Origin: JALOAD01 sp023228995 [NCBI: Candidatus Muiribacterium halophilum] | GTDB lineage: Bacteria > Muiribacteriota > Muiribacteriia > Muiribacteriales | DNA: 64,000 nt | Reading direction: 5' to 3' | NCBI GenBank assembly: GCA_023228995.1 | Contig: JALOAD010000010.1 | Span: forward strand, 1-64,000 | Shown here: one piece after another, positions 1 to 8,609 of the stretch | Layout: each line of letters begins with the position of its first letter | Numbering within the stretch: the first letter of the stretch is position 1 | Translations under genes and position numbers: made by a program | The notes under the pieces: model-generated | What the model was told of the DNA's origin: nothing | The model's input: only the letters and a program-made list of their open reading frames with translations | Database searches by the model: none

Positions 1-92
1 CACCTGATCCCATCTCGAACTCAGAAGTTAAGCCTGATAGAGCCGATGGTACTGCATCTAAGTGTGTGGGAGAGTAGGTTGTTGCCAGTTCT
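1..92 (+). rRNA. rrf: 5S ribosomal RNA, 3' part (cut by window edge)
   Basis: The first about 90 bases match the 3' two-thirds of bacterial 5S rRNA: the CACCTGATCCCATCTCGAAC block, the following CAGAAGTTAAG, and the closing GAGAGTAGGTTGTTGCCAG. The 5' third lies upstream of the window, so the upstream 16S and 23S genes are presumably there too. The exact 3' end is estimated. A Rho-independent terminator follows directly, so this looks like the end of an rRNA operon. Confidence 0.93.
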
Positions 93-100
93 AATGAGAA

Positions 101-126
101 GGGTGTCGGAAACGGCGCCCTTTTCG
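101..126 (+). terminator. Rho-independent terminator of the rRNA operon
   Basis: GGGTGTCG, a GAAA tetraloop and CGGCGCCC form an 8-bp stem with two G-U pairs, followed by TTTT. It is GC-rich in otherwise AT-rich DNA and sits ten bases after the 5S end. Confidence 0.88.
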
Positions 127-143
127 CTTATATGGGGAAAAAC

Positions 144-383
144 GGTGAAACGGTGAAATGGTGAAATGGTGAAATGGTGAAATGGTGAAATAGTGAAATG
201 GTGAGATGGTGAAATGGTGAGATGGTGAAATGGTGAAATGGTGAAATGGTGAAATAGTGAAATGGTGAGATGGTGAAATGGTGAAATGGTGAAATGGTGA
301 AATGGTGAAATGGTGAAATGGTGAAATAGTGAAATGGTGAAATGGTGAAATAGTGAAATGGTGAAATGGAGAGATAGTGAGAT
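144..383. repeat. 8-bp tandem repeat, about 30 units
   Basis: Thirty consecutive 8-bp units of GGTGAAAT fill 240 bp. Most copies are exact; variants are GGTGAGAT, AGTGAAAT and one GGTGAAAC, with the last two units more decayed. There are no spacers and no credible coding frame, since the unit length is not a multiple of three. Shorter runs with the same 8-bp period occur near 7153-7176 and 60795-60816, so the sequence is a recurring intergenic satellite in this genome. Confidence 0.95.
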
Positions 384-638
384 AGGAAAATCTTTAAAGA
401 GTTTTAATAAGGTTTTTAAACTAGACCGAAGGTCTTTACTAACGAGAGAAGCGAGTGCTAACTGTATTAGCTATTCGCAGATTTTTAACCCCATTAATGC
501 TATTTATTTTTTCCCGTATCCCCCATTCTATGTTTCACCCCTAAGCTTTCAAATCCCAACTACTAAAACTATTTTTTTTGCTTGGTTATTTAAAATATGT
601 TAACATATTGTTATTATGAAAAAATAGGATGTAAATTT
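384..638. other. Non-coding stretch between satellite and first gene
   Basis: Together with the repeat this makes about 545 bp without a convincing gene. It contains a small hairpin, GACC-GAA-GGTC, at 424-434, and C-rich T-rich sequence near 505-560. The only open frame here reads through the repeat and has no recognisable protein character. A promoter for the downstream gene should lie near 570-620, but several weak candidates compete and none is called. Confidence 0.5.
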
Positions 639-815
639 ATGGTAAAAAAAGAACTTCTTGATATTCTAGCTTGTCCTATATGTAAAGGTGATATAGAAGA
701 ATATAAAAAAAATAATGATGAATTTCTTCTTTGTAGAAAGTGCAACAAAATGTATGCTGTTAGAGATGATATTCCTGTTATGTTGATTGATGAAGCTATT
801 GAGTTTAAGGGATGA
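639..815 (+). CDS. Trm112/YcaR-like zinc-ribbon protein
   Basis: This 58-residue protein has the layout of the Trm112/UPF0434 family: ELLDILACPICKG near the N-terminus, a second cysteine pair LLCRKCNKMYAVRDDIPVML, and a short tail. The four cysteines (CxxC...CxxC) should bind zinc. In bacteria these small proteins are mostly of unknown function; in eukaryotes and archaea Trm112 activates methyltransferases. The ATG at 639 is preferred over an upstream frame-open start because homology begins here and an AGGA sits just upstream. It is followed six bases later by ftsZ, so the two are probably co-transcribed. Confidence 0.85.
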   Translation: MVKKELLDILACPICKGDIEEYKKNNDEFLLCRKCNKMYAVRDDIPVMLIDEAIEFKG

Positions 816-821
816 ATTTAA

Positions 822-1793
822 ATGGGAAATAATGCTTTAGAAAACTGTATTGAACCTGTTGCTATAAAAGTGATTGGTTTAGGTGGGTGTGGTGGAAATA
901 TTACAGGTCTTTTGTATGAAGATAAAATTCCAGATATTGATTATTATGCTTTAAACACAGACATTCAGGCATTGTTTAAGAATAAAGTAAAAAATAGAAT
1001 TCAGATTGGAAAAAAACTTACTGATGGTAAAGGTGCCGGAGCTGATTTTGAAAAAGGATATTTAAGTATGCTTCAGGATATTGATTTATTTGAAAATATT
1101 CTTGAAGGTACTCAAATGGTTGTTTTTATAGCGGGTCTTGGTGGGGGGACTGGAACTGGCTCAATTATTCCAGCTATAGAAAAATGTAAATCTATGGGAA
1201 TTATTACTATGTGTGTTGTGACTATACCATTTTCCTTTGAAGGTAATAAAAGAAAAAAAGGTGCTTTAGAAGTTGCGTCTTACATTAAGGGTTTGGCTGA
1301 TACTACAATAGAAATTCAAAACGATAGACTTTTAACTATAAATGATAAGAAAACCAGTTTAAAAAGTGCTTTTTCAAAAGTTGATATTTTTCTTAACGAG
1401 AATATTCGTAATATTTTATCTGTTATTAATGCTCCTGGTACAATAAATCTAGATTTTGCTGATTTGAGAAGTATTATTTCAAATAGTAGAGAAGCATTTA
1501 TGGGTTCTGGTAGAGGTAAAGGGAAAAATCGTGCTTCAGAAGCTTTAAAAAATGCTCTTGAATCTCCTTTGCTTGATAAAGATATTTCTAATTTTGAAAA
1601 GATTTTTATTAATATATCAGGTTCAGAGGTTTCTCTTATAGAAGTTAATTATATTGTTGGCGAAATAAATAATATTACTGAGGGCAAAGCTGATGTTATT
1701 TTTGGAACTACAGACACGAATGATAAGGATGAAATTTTTATTACTTTACTATTGAGCGGTTTAAATGATAAAGAAAAAATGCAGAAATTGTGA
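822..1793 (+). CDS. ftsZ: Cell division protein FtsZ, lacking the C-terminal tail
   Basis: FtsZ is the tubulin-like GTPase that forms the division ring at mid-cell. The nucleotide-binding start VIGLGGCGGN (17-26), the G-box GGGTGTG (107-113), the VVTIPFSFEG loop and the catalytic T7 loop NLDFAD (209-214) are all present. At 323 residues it ends directly after the globular domain, without the long linker and conserved C-terminal peptide that usually docks FtsA, ZipA or other anchors. The 3' end overlaps the next gene by 29 bp. The domain is intact, so this looks like a functional polymerising GTPase with an unusual, tail-less end. A second FtsZ elsewhere in the genome cannot be excluded. Confidence 0.93.
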   Translation: MGNNALENCIEPVAIKVIGLGGCGGNITGLLYEDKIPDIDYYALNTDIQALFKNKVKNRIQIGKKLTDGKGAGADFEKGYLSMLQDIDLFENILEGTQMVVFIAGLGGGTGTGSIIPAIEKCKSMGIITMCVVTIPFSFEGNKRKKGALEVASYIKGLADTTIEIQNDRLLTINDKKTSLKSAFSKVDIFLNENIRNILSVINAPGTINLDFADLRSIISNSREAFMGSGRGKGKNRASEALKNALESPLLDKDISNFEKIFINISGSEVSLIEVNYIVGEINNITEGKADVIFGTTDTNDKDEIFITLLLSGLNDKEKMQKL

Positions 1794-3024
1794 TTATTTA
1801 AGATTTGATCCTCTTACTGGTCTTTATCGGAAAGAATTTTTTATATTGATGTATTCCAGACGAAAGATGAATAAAGGAAAAAAATTTGTTCTATGTGTTT
1901 GTGATATTGATCTTTTCAAAAACTTTAATGATAAATATGGTCATATAGCTGGTGATTTTGTTCTTTCTAAATTTTCTTCAGAAATTATCAAGAATTTAAA
2001 AAATGGTGAATTTGCGGGTAGATTTGGTGGTGAAGAATTTGTTGTTATACTTGAAAATTCAGAAATTAGGATTAAAGAGTTTTTTAATTCTATTAGCGAT
2101 AATTGCAAAGAAAATGAGTTTGAGGGAGAAATTCTTCCCGAAATAACTTTTTCAATGGGTGTATCCTATACTGATGAATTTTATAGTTCATTTGAAAAAG
2201 CTGATCAGGCAATGTATTTTTCAAAAAAAAATGGTAGAAATAAATATTCTTGTTTTTGGAATATAAAGTTAAATGAAAAAGTTCAAAGTAAAAATATTCT
2301 TAATATTGATAATAAAAAACTTTTATTTGGAATTTTAGCTTTAAAAGATGTTAAAAAAAATTATTATCTTTATGGTTCTGCATTTATTAACAGGCAATAT
2401 CAGAATATATTAGATTTTGTCAAAAATAATTTTGATAATTCTGAAGTTTTTATATATAAAAACGAATGTATTTGTATGACGATGATTGGTGTTAATCGTG
2501 AAAAAGCTAATATAATTAAAAAACAACTTATTGAAAAATATAAGGATATATATGGAGTTTTTAATCTGTATCCTGGAATTACAGAATTCAAATTTATTTT
2601 TAATGATACTTATGATGCTTTTTTAACGCATGATTTATATAATCAAAATAAAGGTATTGTTTTTCTTGGAAAAAGAGTTGTTAGAATTACTGGAGAATAT
2701 TTTTTTAAATCTGGGAATTTTGAAAAAGCATATAAAATTTATAGAAGATCTTATTTTTTTGAAAAGAAAAATCAAATAGCAATTAATAATCTTGCTTCTT
2801 GTATGTTAAAAATAGGAAAAGAAAAAAGTGCTGTTATTTTGCTTGAAAAAAATAATTGGGCAAATAATCATTGTGAATATTTTATTAATCTTGCTAATTG
2901 TTATTATAGAATAAGGGATTTTGAAAAATGTCACAGTGTTTTAAAAAATGGAATTAGAATTTATCCGCAAAACACAATCCTTATTAATAATATTAAGGAA
3001 ATTGAATGTTTGCTGAATACATAA
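1765..3024 (+). CDS. GGDEF diguanylate cyclase with C-terminal TPR region
   Basis: Residues about 14-170 form a GGDEF domain: FDPLTGLYRKEFF, DIDLFKNFNDKYGH (Mg and GTP contacts) and the active-site RFGGEEF with GGEEF at 88-92, so cyclic-di-GMP synthesis is expected. No RxxD inhibitory site precedes the active loop. Residues about 170-310 are not recognised. The last 100 residues look like TPR helices (FEKAYKIYRRSYFFEKKNQ and following). No transmembrane or sensor domain is visible, so it is probably cytoplasmic and regulated through the TPR part. It overlaps ftsZ upstream and the flippase gene downstream, so c-di-GMP signalling is transcriptionally tied to division and surface polysaccharide genes. 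Confidence 0.85.
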   Translation: MIKKKCRNCDYLRFDPLTGLYRKEFFILMYSRRKMNKGKKFVLCVCDIDLFKNFNDKYGHIAGDFVLSKFSSEIIKNLKNGEFAGRFGGEEFVVILENSEIRIKEFFNSISDNCKENEFEGEILPEITFSMGVSYTDEFYSSFEKADQAMYFSKKNGRNKYSCFWNIKLNEKVQSKNILNIDNKKLLFGILALKDVKKNYYLYGSAFINRQYQNILDFVKNNFDNSEVFIYKNECICMTMIGVNREKANIIKKQLIEKYKDIYGVFNLYPGITEFKFIFNDTYDAFLTHDLYNQNKGIVFLGKRVVRITGEYFFKSGNFEKAYKIYRRSYFFEKKNQIAINNLASCMLKIGKEKSAVILLEKNNWANNHCEYFINLANCYYRIRDFEKCHSVLKNGIRIYPQNTILINNIKEIECLLNT

Positions 3025-4277
3025 ATAATGTAAAAAAGATTGGTTTTATAAATATATTCACAAAACTTTTTAATCTTCTAAAAATAGTATTGATTGGTAA
3101 TTTACTTGGGCTTTCTTATGAGAGTGAAAGATTTTTTCTTGTTTGTGGATTGCTATTTCCTGTTTATTATATTATAGAAAGTGTTTTTCAAGCTTATCTT
3201 ATACCTTTATATCGTTCTGTGGATTACAAATTTGTCTGTTTTATTACGACAAAATATATAAAAAAAATGTTTGTTTTTTCTGTTATTTTTGCATCTTTTG
3301 TATGTTTTTTAGATATTTTTGAGTATAAGGAAAAAATTTATGTTTTTTTTCTTACAATTTTACTTCTAAATTCTGCATTATATAAAATTATATTAGAATG
3401 TAAGTTAGAATTCGTAAAAAATTCTTTAATAGATTTAATTTGTTCAATTTTTTTTGTAATTATATTTATTTTTGCTATAAAAGATCTTCTTCTTATAATT
3501 GTTATTATTGAATTTATTAGAAGTTTTATTAAATTTTGCTATATATTTAAAGATATTTCATTTAAAAAGAAGTATTCTTTTGTCTTTAAAGAAAATTATA
3601 AAGATATTCTTTATATTTCAGCTGGAGCTTTCTTTTCTAATATAAAAGGTAGTATTGATACATATTTTGTATCTTTTTTTGAATTTGGAGCTGCTGTATT
3701 AAATATTGGAACATCGCTTCCTTCTGCTTTGATACAATATATAAATTCTATTCTTTCTGGAATAAGTTTAGGCTTTTTTTCAGATAAATGGTTTGATGAT
3801 TTTGAAAGAAGAAAACAAGTATATAATTATTTTTTTATTCCATTAATTCTTATATGTAGCTTTTTATTTGTTTTTTCTGAAAATATACTTCAAACTATCT
3901 TTTTTTTAAAAAAACAACAATTTTCAGATAATTTTTATATTTCAAATATTTTGTCAGCTTATTCTATACTTATTCCATTTTTTTATTTAAAAATAATAAT
4001 GATAAGATTTCTTAATTCTCGAAAAAAAAATCTATTTCTTATGAAAAATTCACTTTTTTCTTTTTTTATATATTTATTTCTTTTATTTATAGTATTTAGT
4101 AAAAATATAACAGGAGTTGCATTTTCAAGAATTGGTGCTGATATTGTTTTTGGGTTTTCTGTTATGTTATTTACTGAAGATAAAAAAGCAATTTACTGGT
4201 ATTTAAAAAAAGTTTTGCAAATATCTGTTGTTTTCATTACATTATATTTACTATTTAAAAGAAAAGGTGTTTTTTAA
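3006..4277 (+). CDS. MurJ/MviN-type polysaccharide lipid flippase
   Basis: A 423-residue polytopic membrane protein with roughly ten or more hydrophobic segments spread over its length. The N-terminus (FINIFTKLFNLLKIVLIGNLLG, then ESERFFLVCGLLFP) resembles the MurJ/MviN branch of the MOP exporter superfamily, which flips undecaprenyl-linked intermediates across the inner membrane. Its position at the head of a glycosyltransferase cluster suggests it is the Wzx-like flippase of that cluster rather than the peptidoglycan MurJ. It overlaps the GGDEF gene by 19 bp and shares one base with the amidotransferase gene. Family assignment is by pattern only; a Wzx proper is possible. Confidence 0.65.
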   Translation: MFAEYINNVKKIGFINIFTKLFNLLKIVLIGNLLGLSYESERFFLVCGLLFPVYYIIESVFQAYLIPLYRSVDYKFVCFITTKYIKKMFVFSVIFASFVCFLDIFEYKEKIYVFFLTILLLNSALYKIILECKLEFVKNSLIDLICSIFFVIIFIFAIKDLLLIIVIIEFIRSFIKFCYIFKDISFKKKYSFVFKENYKDILYISAGAFFSNIKGSIDTYFVSFFEFGAAVLNIGTSLPSALIQYINSILSGISLGFFSDKWFDDFERRKQVYNYFFIPLILICSFLFVFSENILQTIFFLKKQQFSDNFYISNILSAYSILIPFFYLKIIMIRFLNSRKKNLFLMKNSLFSFFIYLFLLFIVFSKNITGVAFSRIGADIVFGFSVMLFTEDKKAIYWYLKKVLQISVVFITLYLLFKRKGVF

Positions 4278-6121
4278 TGTGTGGTTTTTTTGGAATTATC
4301 AATAAAAATAGTTTTAATAAAGAAAATGTAAAAAATCTTACAGAATTATCTATTAATATATCTGATGTTCTATTTCATAGAGGACCGGATGATTGTGGAA
4401 TTTATCTTGAAAATAATGTTTTTCTTGTTCACAGAAGATTATCTATAATTGATATTGATAATGGAGTACAACCAATGCATTCAAGGTGCGGTAGATACTC
4501 TATTGTATTTAATGGAGAAATTTATAATTTTAGAAATTTGAAAGAAAAACTTAAAAAAAAACTATATGTATTTTTAACAGATTCAGATACAGAAGTTTTA
4601 CTATATACTCTAATTGAATATGGTGTAAAAGCATGTAATATATTAAAAGGAATGTTTTCATTTGTTTTTATTGATAAATTAGAAAGTAAAATTATATGTG
4701 CAAGAGATATTTCAGGGGAAAAACCTTTATTTTATAGTTTATCAGACAATGAATTTACTTTTTCTTCAGAAATAAAGGCTTTTACTAAATATAAAAAAAA
4801 TATTGTATCAAAAGATAGTATATCAATGTTTTTTAAATTTCAATATATTCCAGAACCTTTCACAGTTTATAAAGATATTTTTAAGCTTTGTGCTGGTAGT
4901 TTTATGGAAATTGATTTAAATAATAAAAAAATTAATAAAGAAAAATATTTTAAAATTAAAAAAAGTAAAAATTCACTAAATTTGAAAAAATCAATAGTTG
5001 TTTTTGATGATTTACTTGAAAAAAGTGTAAGTGAAATGCTTGTATCAGATGTTCCTGTTGGCGCTTTTCTTTCAGGCGGAATTGATTCTACTCTTATAGT
5101 AAGAAGTATGAGAAGACTTTATAAAAGTAGAGATATACATACATTTTCTGTGGGTTTTAATCAAAAAAAATATGATGAAAGTATATATGCAAAAAAAGTA
5201 TGTAAAAAATATAATACAATACATCATAGTATTTATTTTACAGAAAAAGATTTAATTGAAAATCTTGATATTATTAATCAATTTGATGAACCTTTTGGAG
5301 ATAGTTCTTCTATAGCTTTATATTTTCTTGCAAAAAAGACTTCAGATATATTAAAAGTTGTATTATCTGGTGAGGGTTCTGATGAGCTTTTTGGTGGTTA
5401 TAGAAGATATTTTATGGAAAATAAAACAATTTTTTTAAGAAAAATTCCTTTTTTTATACGAAATATAATATTAAAAATTATTGATAAATCTGATTTATTT
5501 TATTTAGAAGGAATTAAAAAACTTATAAAAACTAGTTTTGAAGATGATTATTATACTTTAGTTATGGGAAACTTTAATAAAAAAGAATTTGTAAAAAATA
5601 TAAATTTAAAACCTTGCAATATGAGTATTTTTGATTTATATAAAAATGATTTAAATTTAAATAGCTATGAAAAATTCATGGATTGTGATTTTAATACATA
5701 TATTCCTAATGATATTCTTGTAAAATCAGATAGAATGACAATGCTTAATTCAATTGAATCAAGAGCTCCATTTCTTTCGCAAAAAATGATTGATTTTGCT
5801 TATTCTCTTCCAATAAATCTAAAAAAAAATAAAATAATACCAAAGAGTTCTTTAAAAAGTGAATGGAGTAATGATTTTATTTTTAGAAATAAACAAGGAT
5901 TTGGAGTTCCTGTTGATAGTTGGTTTAAAGAAGAACTTGGATTTATATTAAAAAATAAGATTTTAAATTCAAACAATGCAGATTATTTTATAAAAAAGAA
6001 TAATGTTCTTAAAATGCTTGATATGCATATTAAAGGAATTGAAAATAATTCTTATAAATTATGGCAAATTTTTGTATTTATTATGTGGTTGGAGAAAAAT
6101 GAAAATATTATATGCAATTAA
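4277..6121 (+). CDS. asnB: Asparagine-synthetase-type glutamine amidotransferase
   Basis: The 614-residue protein begins MCGFFGI with the catalytic Cys2 of class II glutamine amidotransferases, followed by HRGPDDCG and FNGEIYN. The synthetase domain has the ATP-pyrophosphatase P-loop SGGIDS at 266-271 and GEGSDELFGGYRRY. It would transfer ammonia from glutamine to an acyl-adenylate, classically aspartate. AsnB-like enzymes are common inside exopolysaccharide clusters, where they are thought to amidate a sugar acid or peptide. Its stop overlaps the next glycosyltransferase start by 23 bp, which supports a cluster-specific role. Whether it makes free asparagine or modifies a glycan cannot be read from sequence. 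Confidence 0.9.
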   Translation: MCGFFGIINKNSFNKENVKNLTELSINISDVLFHRGPDDCGIYLENNVFLVHRRLSIIDIDNGVQPMHSRCGRYSIVFNGEIYNFRNLKEKLKKKLYVFLTDSDTEVLLYTLIEYGVKACNILKGMFSFVFIDKLESKIICARDISGEKPLFYSLSDNEFTFSSEIKAFTKYKKNIVSKDSISMFFKFQYIPEPFTVYKDIFKLCAGSFMEIDLNNKKINKEKYFKIKKSKNSLNLKKSIVVFDDLLEKSVSEMLVSDVPVGAFLSGGIDSTLIVRSMRRLYKSRDIHTFSVGFNQKKYDESIYAKKVCKKYNTIHHSIYFTEKDLIENLDIINQFDEPFGDSSSIALYFLAKKTSDILKVVLSGEGSDELFGGYRRYFMENKTIFLRKIPFFIRNIILKIIDKSDLFYLEGIKKLIKTSFEDDYYTLVMGNFNKKEFVKNINLKPCNMSIFDLYKNDLNLNSYEKFMDCDFNTYIPNDILVKSDRMTMLNSIESRAPFLSQKMIDFAYSLPINLKKNKIIPKSSLKSEWSNDFIFRNKQGFGVPVDSWFKEELGFILKNKILNSNNADYFIKKNNVLKMLDMHIKGIENNSYKLWQIFVFIMWLEKNENIICN

Positions 6122-7094
6122 TGATCTTAAAATAGGTGGAGCAGAAAAACAGCTTATACTTATTGCAAATAAAATGGCTGAAAATAATAAAGTATATGTT
6201 TTAACATTATGGGATAGAGGAATTCTTAAAAAAGATTTATCAAAAAAAATTGAATATATTTCTTTAAATGCTCAAAAAAATAATTTTATAAAGGTTTTTA
6301 TGAAATTATTGAAAATACTAACAAAAATTAATGCAGATATAGTTCATTCAAGACTTTTTTATATATCTTTTATTTTAAAAATAGCAGGTTTTTTTAAAAA
6401 AATTAAATTAATAATTAGTCAGGAAAGCCTTGATTTATGGAGAAATCCGTTTATTAATATAATAGATAGTATATTGGATTTTAAAGTATATAAATATTGC
6501 TGTGTTAGCGAAGAAGTTCAAAATAAACTTATAAAAAATATTAAAATTGATAGCAAAAAGACAATAATAATTCCTAATAGTATTATTTTGAATAAAAAAG
6601 TAAAAAAATATAATAATGGTAAAATTGGTTTTTTAGGAAGAAATAATTATGCAAAAGGAATTGATTTATTTTTTAATTATATAGAAAAGTCAAAAGAAAA
6701 TAATTATACTGTATGGACTGATGAATACGGGAGTTTGGAAAACAAATTCTTTAATAATATAGAAGTTGGTAGAATAGATATAGAAATTTTTTTTGATAAT
6801 ATTGATATTTTAGTTTTAACTTCAAGGTGGGAAGGTTTTCCTGTAACAGTTCTTGAATCTGCCATGTTTGGTGTACCTGTTATTTGTTATGAAAACAATG
6901 GCATAAAAAGTGTTTTTAAAGATATATTATTGTATTATAAAGATTGGGATGATTTGAATAAAATTATTGAAAAATTAAGAAATAATAAAGTGTTTTATTA
7001 TAAATGTTCAGATTTACTTCAAAATTTTGTTAATAATAATTTTAAAATTGAAAATAATATAAAAAAATTTATAAAGTTATATGAAAATATATGA
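6099..7094 (+). CDS. Glycosyltransferase family 4
   Basis: A 331-residue GT-B fold glycosyltransferase. The N-terminal NDLKIGGAEKQLI is the acceptor-side loop typical of GT4 enzymes, and the C-terminal EGFPVTVLESAMFGVPVI is the EX7E nucleotide-sugar motif. It should add a sugar from a nucleotide donor to a lipid-linked glycan at the cytoplasmic face of the membrane. The ATG at 6099 is chosen because GGAG lies five bases upstream and homology begins at KILYAI; a longer frame reading back into asnB is not conserved in type. It closes the first polysaccharide transcription block; a 210-bp gap follows. Confidence 0.88.
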   Translation: MKILYAINDLKIGGAEKQLILIANKMAENNKVYVLTLWDRGILKKDLSKKIEYISLNAQKNNFIKVFMKLLKILTKINADIVHSRLFYISFILKIAGFFKKIKLIISQESLDLWRNPFINIIDSILDFKVYKYCCVSEEVQNKLIKNIKIDSKKTIIIPNSIILNKKVKKYNNGKIGFLGRNNYAKGIDLFFNYIEKSKENNYTVWTDEYGSLENKFFNNIEVGRIDIEIFFDNIDILVLTSRWEGFPVTVLESAMFGVPVICYENNGIKSVFKDILLYYKDWDDLNKIIEKLRNNKVFYYKCSDLLQNFVNNNFKIENNIKKFIKLYENI

Positions 7095-7304
7095 AGTTCC
7101 TTTTATAAAGCAATTAGCGATGCTTCGCATTTTATTAATGATTAATAAATTCGAGTGAAAGAGTGAATGGATGAAAGAAGAAAAAATTCAAAAATATTTT
7201 ATTTATAGATTATTTCATGAAAGAAACATTATATTTTCTGAAATATTTGTTTTCTTCTGGTAAGATTATTAAAAATTCTGTATTATTGTTTAGAGGATTA
7301 AATT
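7095..7304. other. Intergenic gap with short 8-bp-period repeat
   Basis: No gene is seen. The gap holds a small hairpin ATGC-TTC-GCAT near 7123-7133, and at 7153-7176 three 8-bp units (GAGTGAAA, GAGTGAAT, GGATGAAA) that match the period and core of the satellite at 144-383. No clear promoter was identified, although the following gene probably needs one. Confidence 0.5.
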
Positions 7305-8585
7305 ATGATATATATACTTTTTGTTTTAGATATATTATTTTTTATATGTAGTGGTTATGTTGTTTTAGGATATTCAGGTAGATTTTATGCTGAAAATCTT
7401 GAAGCTTTCAGAAATATTTGGTTTTTTATATTATTTTATAAGATTTTTTTTAATTACTTTTTTGATTTATATGATAAAAGTAGAAAAACCGATAATCTTT
7501 TTTTATTTTTTAGAGCAATACAGTCTGTTACAGCTTCAATACTTGTAATTGTATTTACTACATTTTATCTTAGAAACTTTGCATTACCGAGAAGTTTTAT
7601 TGTTTTATCAGGATTTTTAGATGTTTTTTACATATTTTTATCAAGAAAAATATTTTTTGAAAATGTAGAAAATTTAAAAATATTATTAATAAGTGATGAT
7701 AAAGAGAAAAAAGAATTTCTAAAAAAAGAACTTGAATTTTATAATAAAGGAATAAAATTAATTTTAATTTCCAAAGATTATACAAAAGCTAAAGATATAA
7801 TAAAAAATACAAATATTGATAGAGTAATATTTTCTTCGGATATTTACAGTGATTTTAATTTTGTAATGAGACTTTCATGGTATGCTTATATTAATAATGT
7901 GGATATGTTGTTATTTCCAGATATTTCATCTGCATTTATTTCAAAAATTGATATTTCTGACATAAATGGACTTCCGCTTATAAATGTTGGTAAAATTAAA
8001 TTATCGTTTTGGAATCGTTTTATAAAGAGATTTTCTGATATTATTATTTCTTTTATAGTATGTTTTTTTTTAATATTATTTTTACCTTTAATTGCATTTA
8101 TAATTAAATTTGATAGTGAAGGTCCTGTTTTTTTTGTTCAGGAAAGAACTGGTTATAAAGGTAAAATATTTAAATTGATTAAATTTAGGACAATGATAGA
8201 TAAAGCTGAAAAAGATACAGGTCCTAAGCTAGCTGATATAAATGATGAAAGAATTACAAAAATTGGTAAAATACTTAGAAAATATAGAATAGATGAATTA
8301 CCTCAATTTTTTAATGTCCTTATAGGTTCAATGAGTATTGTCGGTCCAAGACCAGAAAGAGAAATTTTTATTAAAAAATATTTTCTTAAATTACCAGGAT
8401 ATTATAGAAGAACACTTATTAAACCTGGTATAACAGGACTTGCACAGATTTACGGTGGTTATTATACTTCACCTGAAGAAAAGATGAAATTTGATTTTAT
8501 TTATATGAATAATTATTCATTTTTTACTGATATAAAAATCTTATTTATGACAATAGAGAGTATGATAAAAGCACGTGGAGTATAA
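7305..8585 (+). CDS. Polyprenyl-phosphate sugar-1-phosphate transferase (WbaP/WcaJ type)
   Basis: This 426-residue membrane enzyme starts glycan assembly by moving a sugar-1-phosphate onto undecaprenyl phosphate. The N-terminal half has several membrane helices and a small soluble segment. A further hydrophobic stretch (about 240-265, after NRFIKRFSDIII) precedes the catalytic domain, which shows SEGPVFFVQERTGYKGKIF, KFRTM, RKYRIDELPQFFNVL and SIVGPRP, all hallmarks of the bacterial sugar transferase family. The ATG is supported by GAGGA just upstream. It is followed at 24 bp by the ligase/polymerase-like gene, so these two form the second half of the polysaccharide cluster. Confidence 0.93.
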   Translation: MIYILFVLDILFFICSGYVVLGYSGRFYAENLEAFRNIWFFILFYKIFFNYFFDLYDKSRKTDNLFLFFRAIQSVTASILVIVFTTFYLRNFALPRSFIVLSGFLDVFYIFLSRKIFFENVENLKILLISDDKEKKEFLKKELEFYNKGIKLILISKDYTKAKDIIKNTNIDRVIFSSDIYSDFNFVMRLSWYAYINNVDMLLFPDISSAFISKIDISDINGLPLINVGKIKLSFWNRFIKRFSDIIISFIVCFFLILFLPLIAFIIKFDSEGPVFFVQERTGYKGKIFKLIKFRTMIDKAEKDTGPKLADINDERITKIGKILRKYRIDELPQFFNVLIGSMSIVGPRPEREIFIKKYFLKLPGYYRRTLIKPGITGLAQIYGGYYTSPEEKMKFDFIYMNNYSFFTDIKILFMTIESMIKARGV

Positions 8586-8609
8586 ATTTAATCATAAGGT
8601 TCAATTATA

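Noticed and set aside
144-383. Possible CRISPR array
   Set aside because: Units are 8 bp and directly adjacent, with no spacers and no cas genes in the window.
548-575. Possible tRNA T-arm (TTCAAATCCCAAC)
   Set aside because: No acceptor stem, anticodon arm or CCA context could be folded around it.
358-603. Open frame running out of the 8-bp repeat
   Set aside because: Part of it is repeat-derived, there is no ribosome site and the product has no protein-like pattern; the true gene starts at 639.
1765-1793. Frameshift joining ftsZ to the GGDEF gene
   Set aside because: Both proteins have complete domains and the overlap resembles the many other short overlaps here; a natural gene boundary is simpler.
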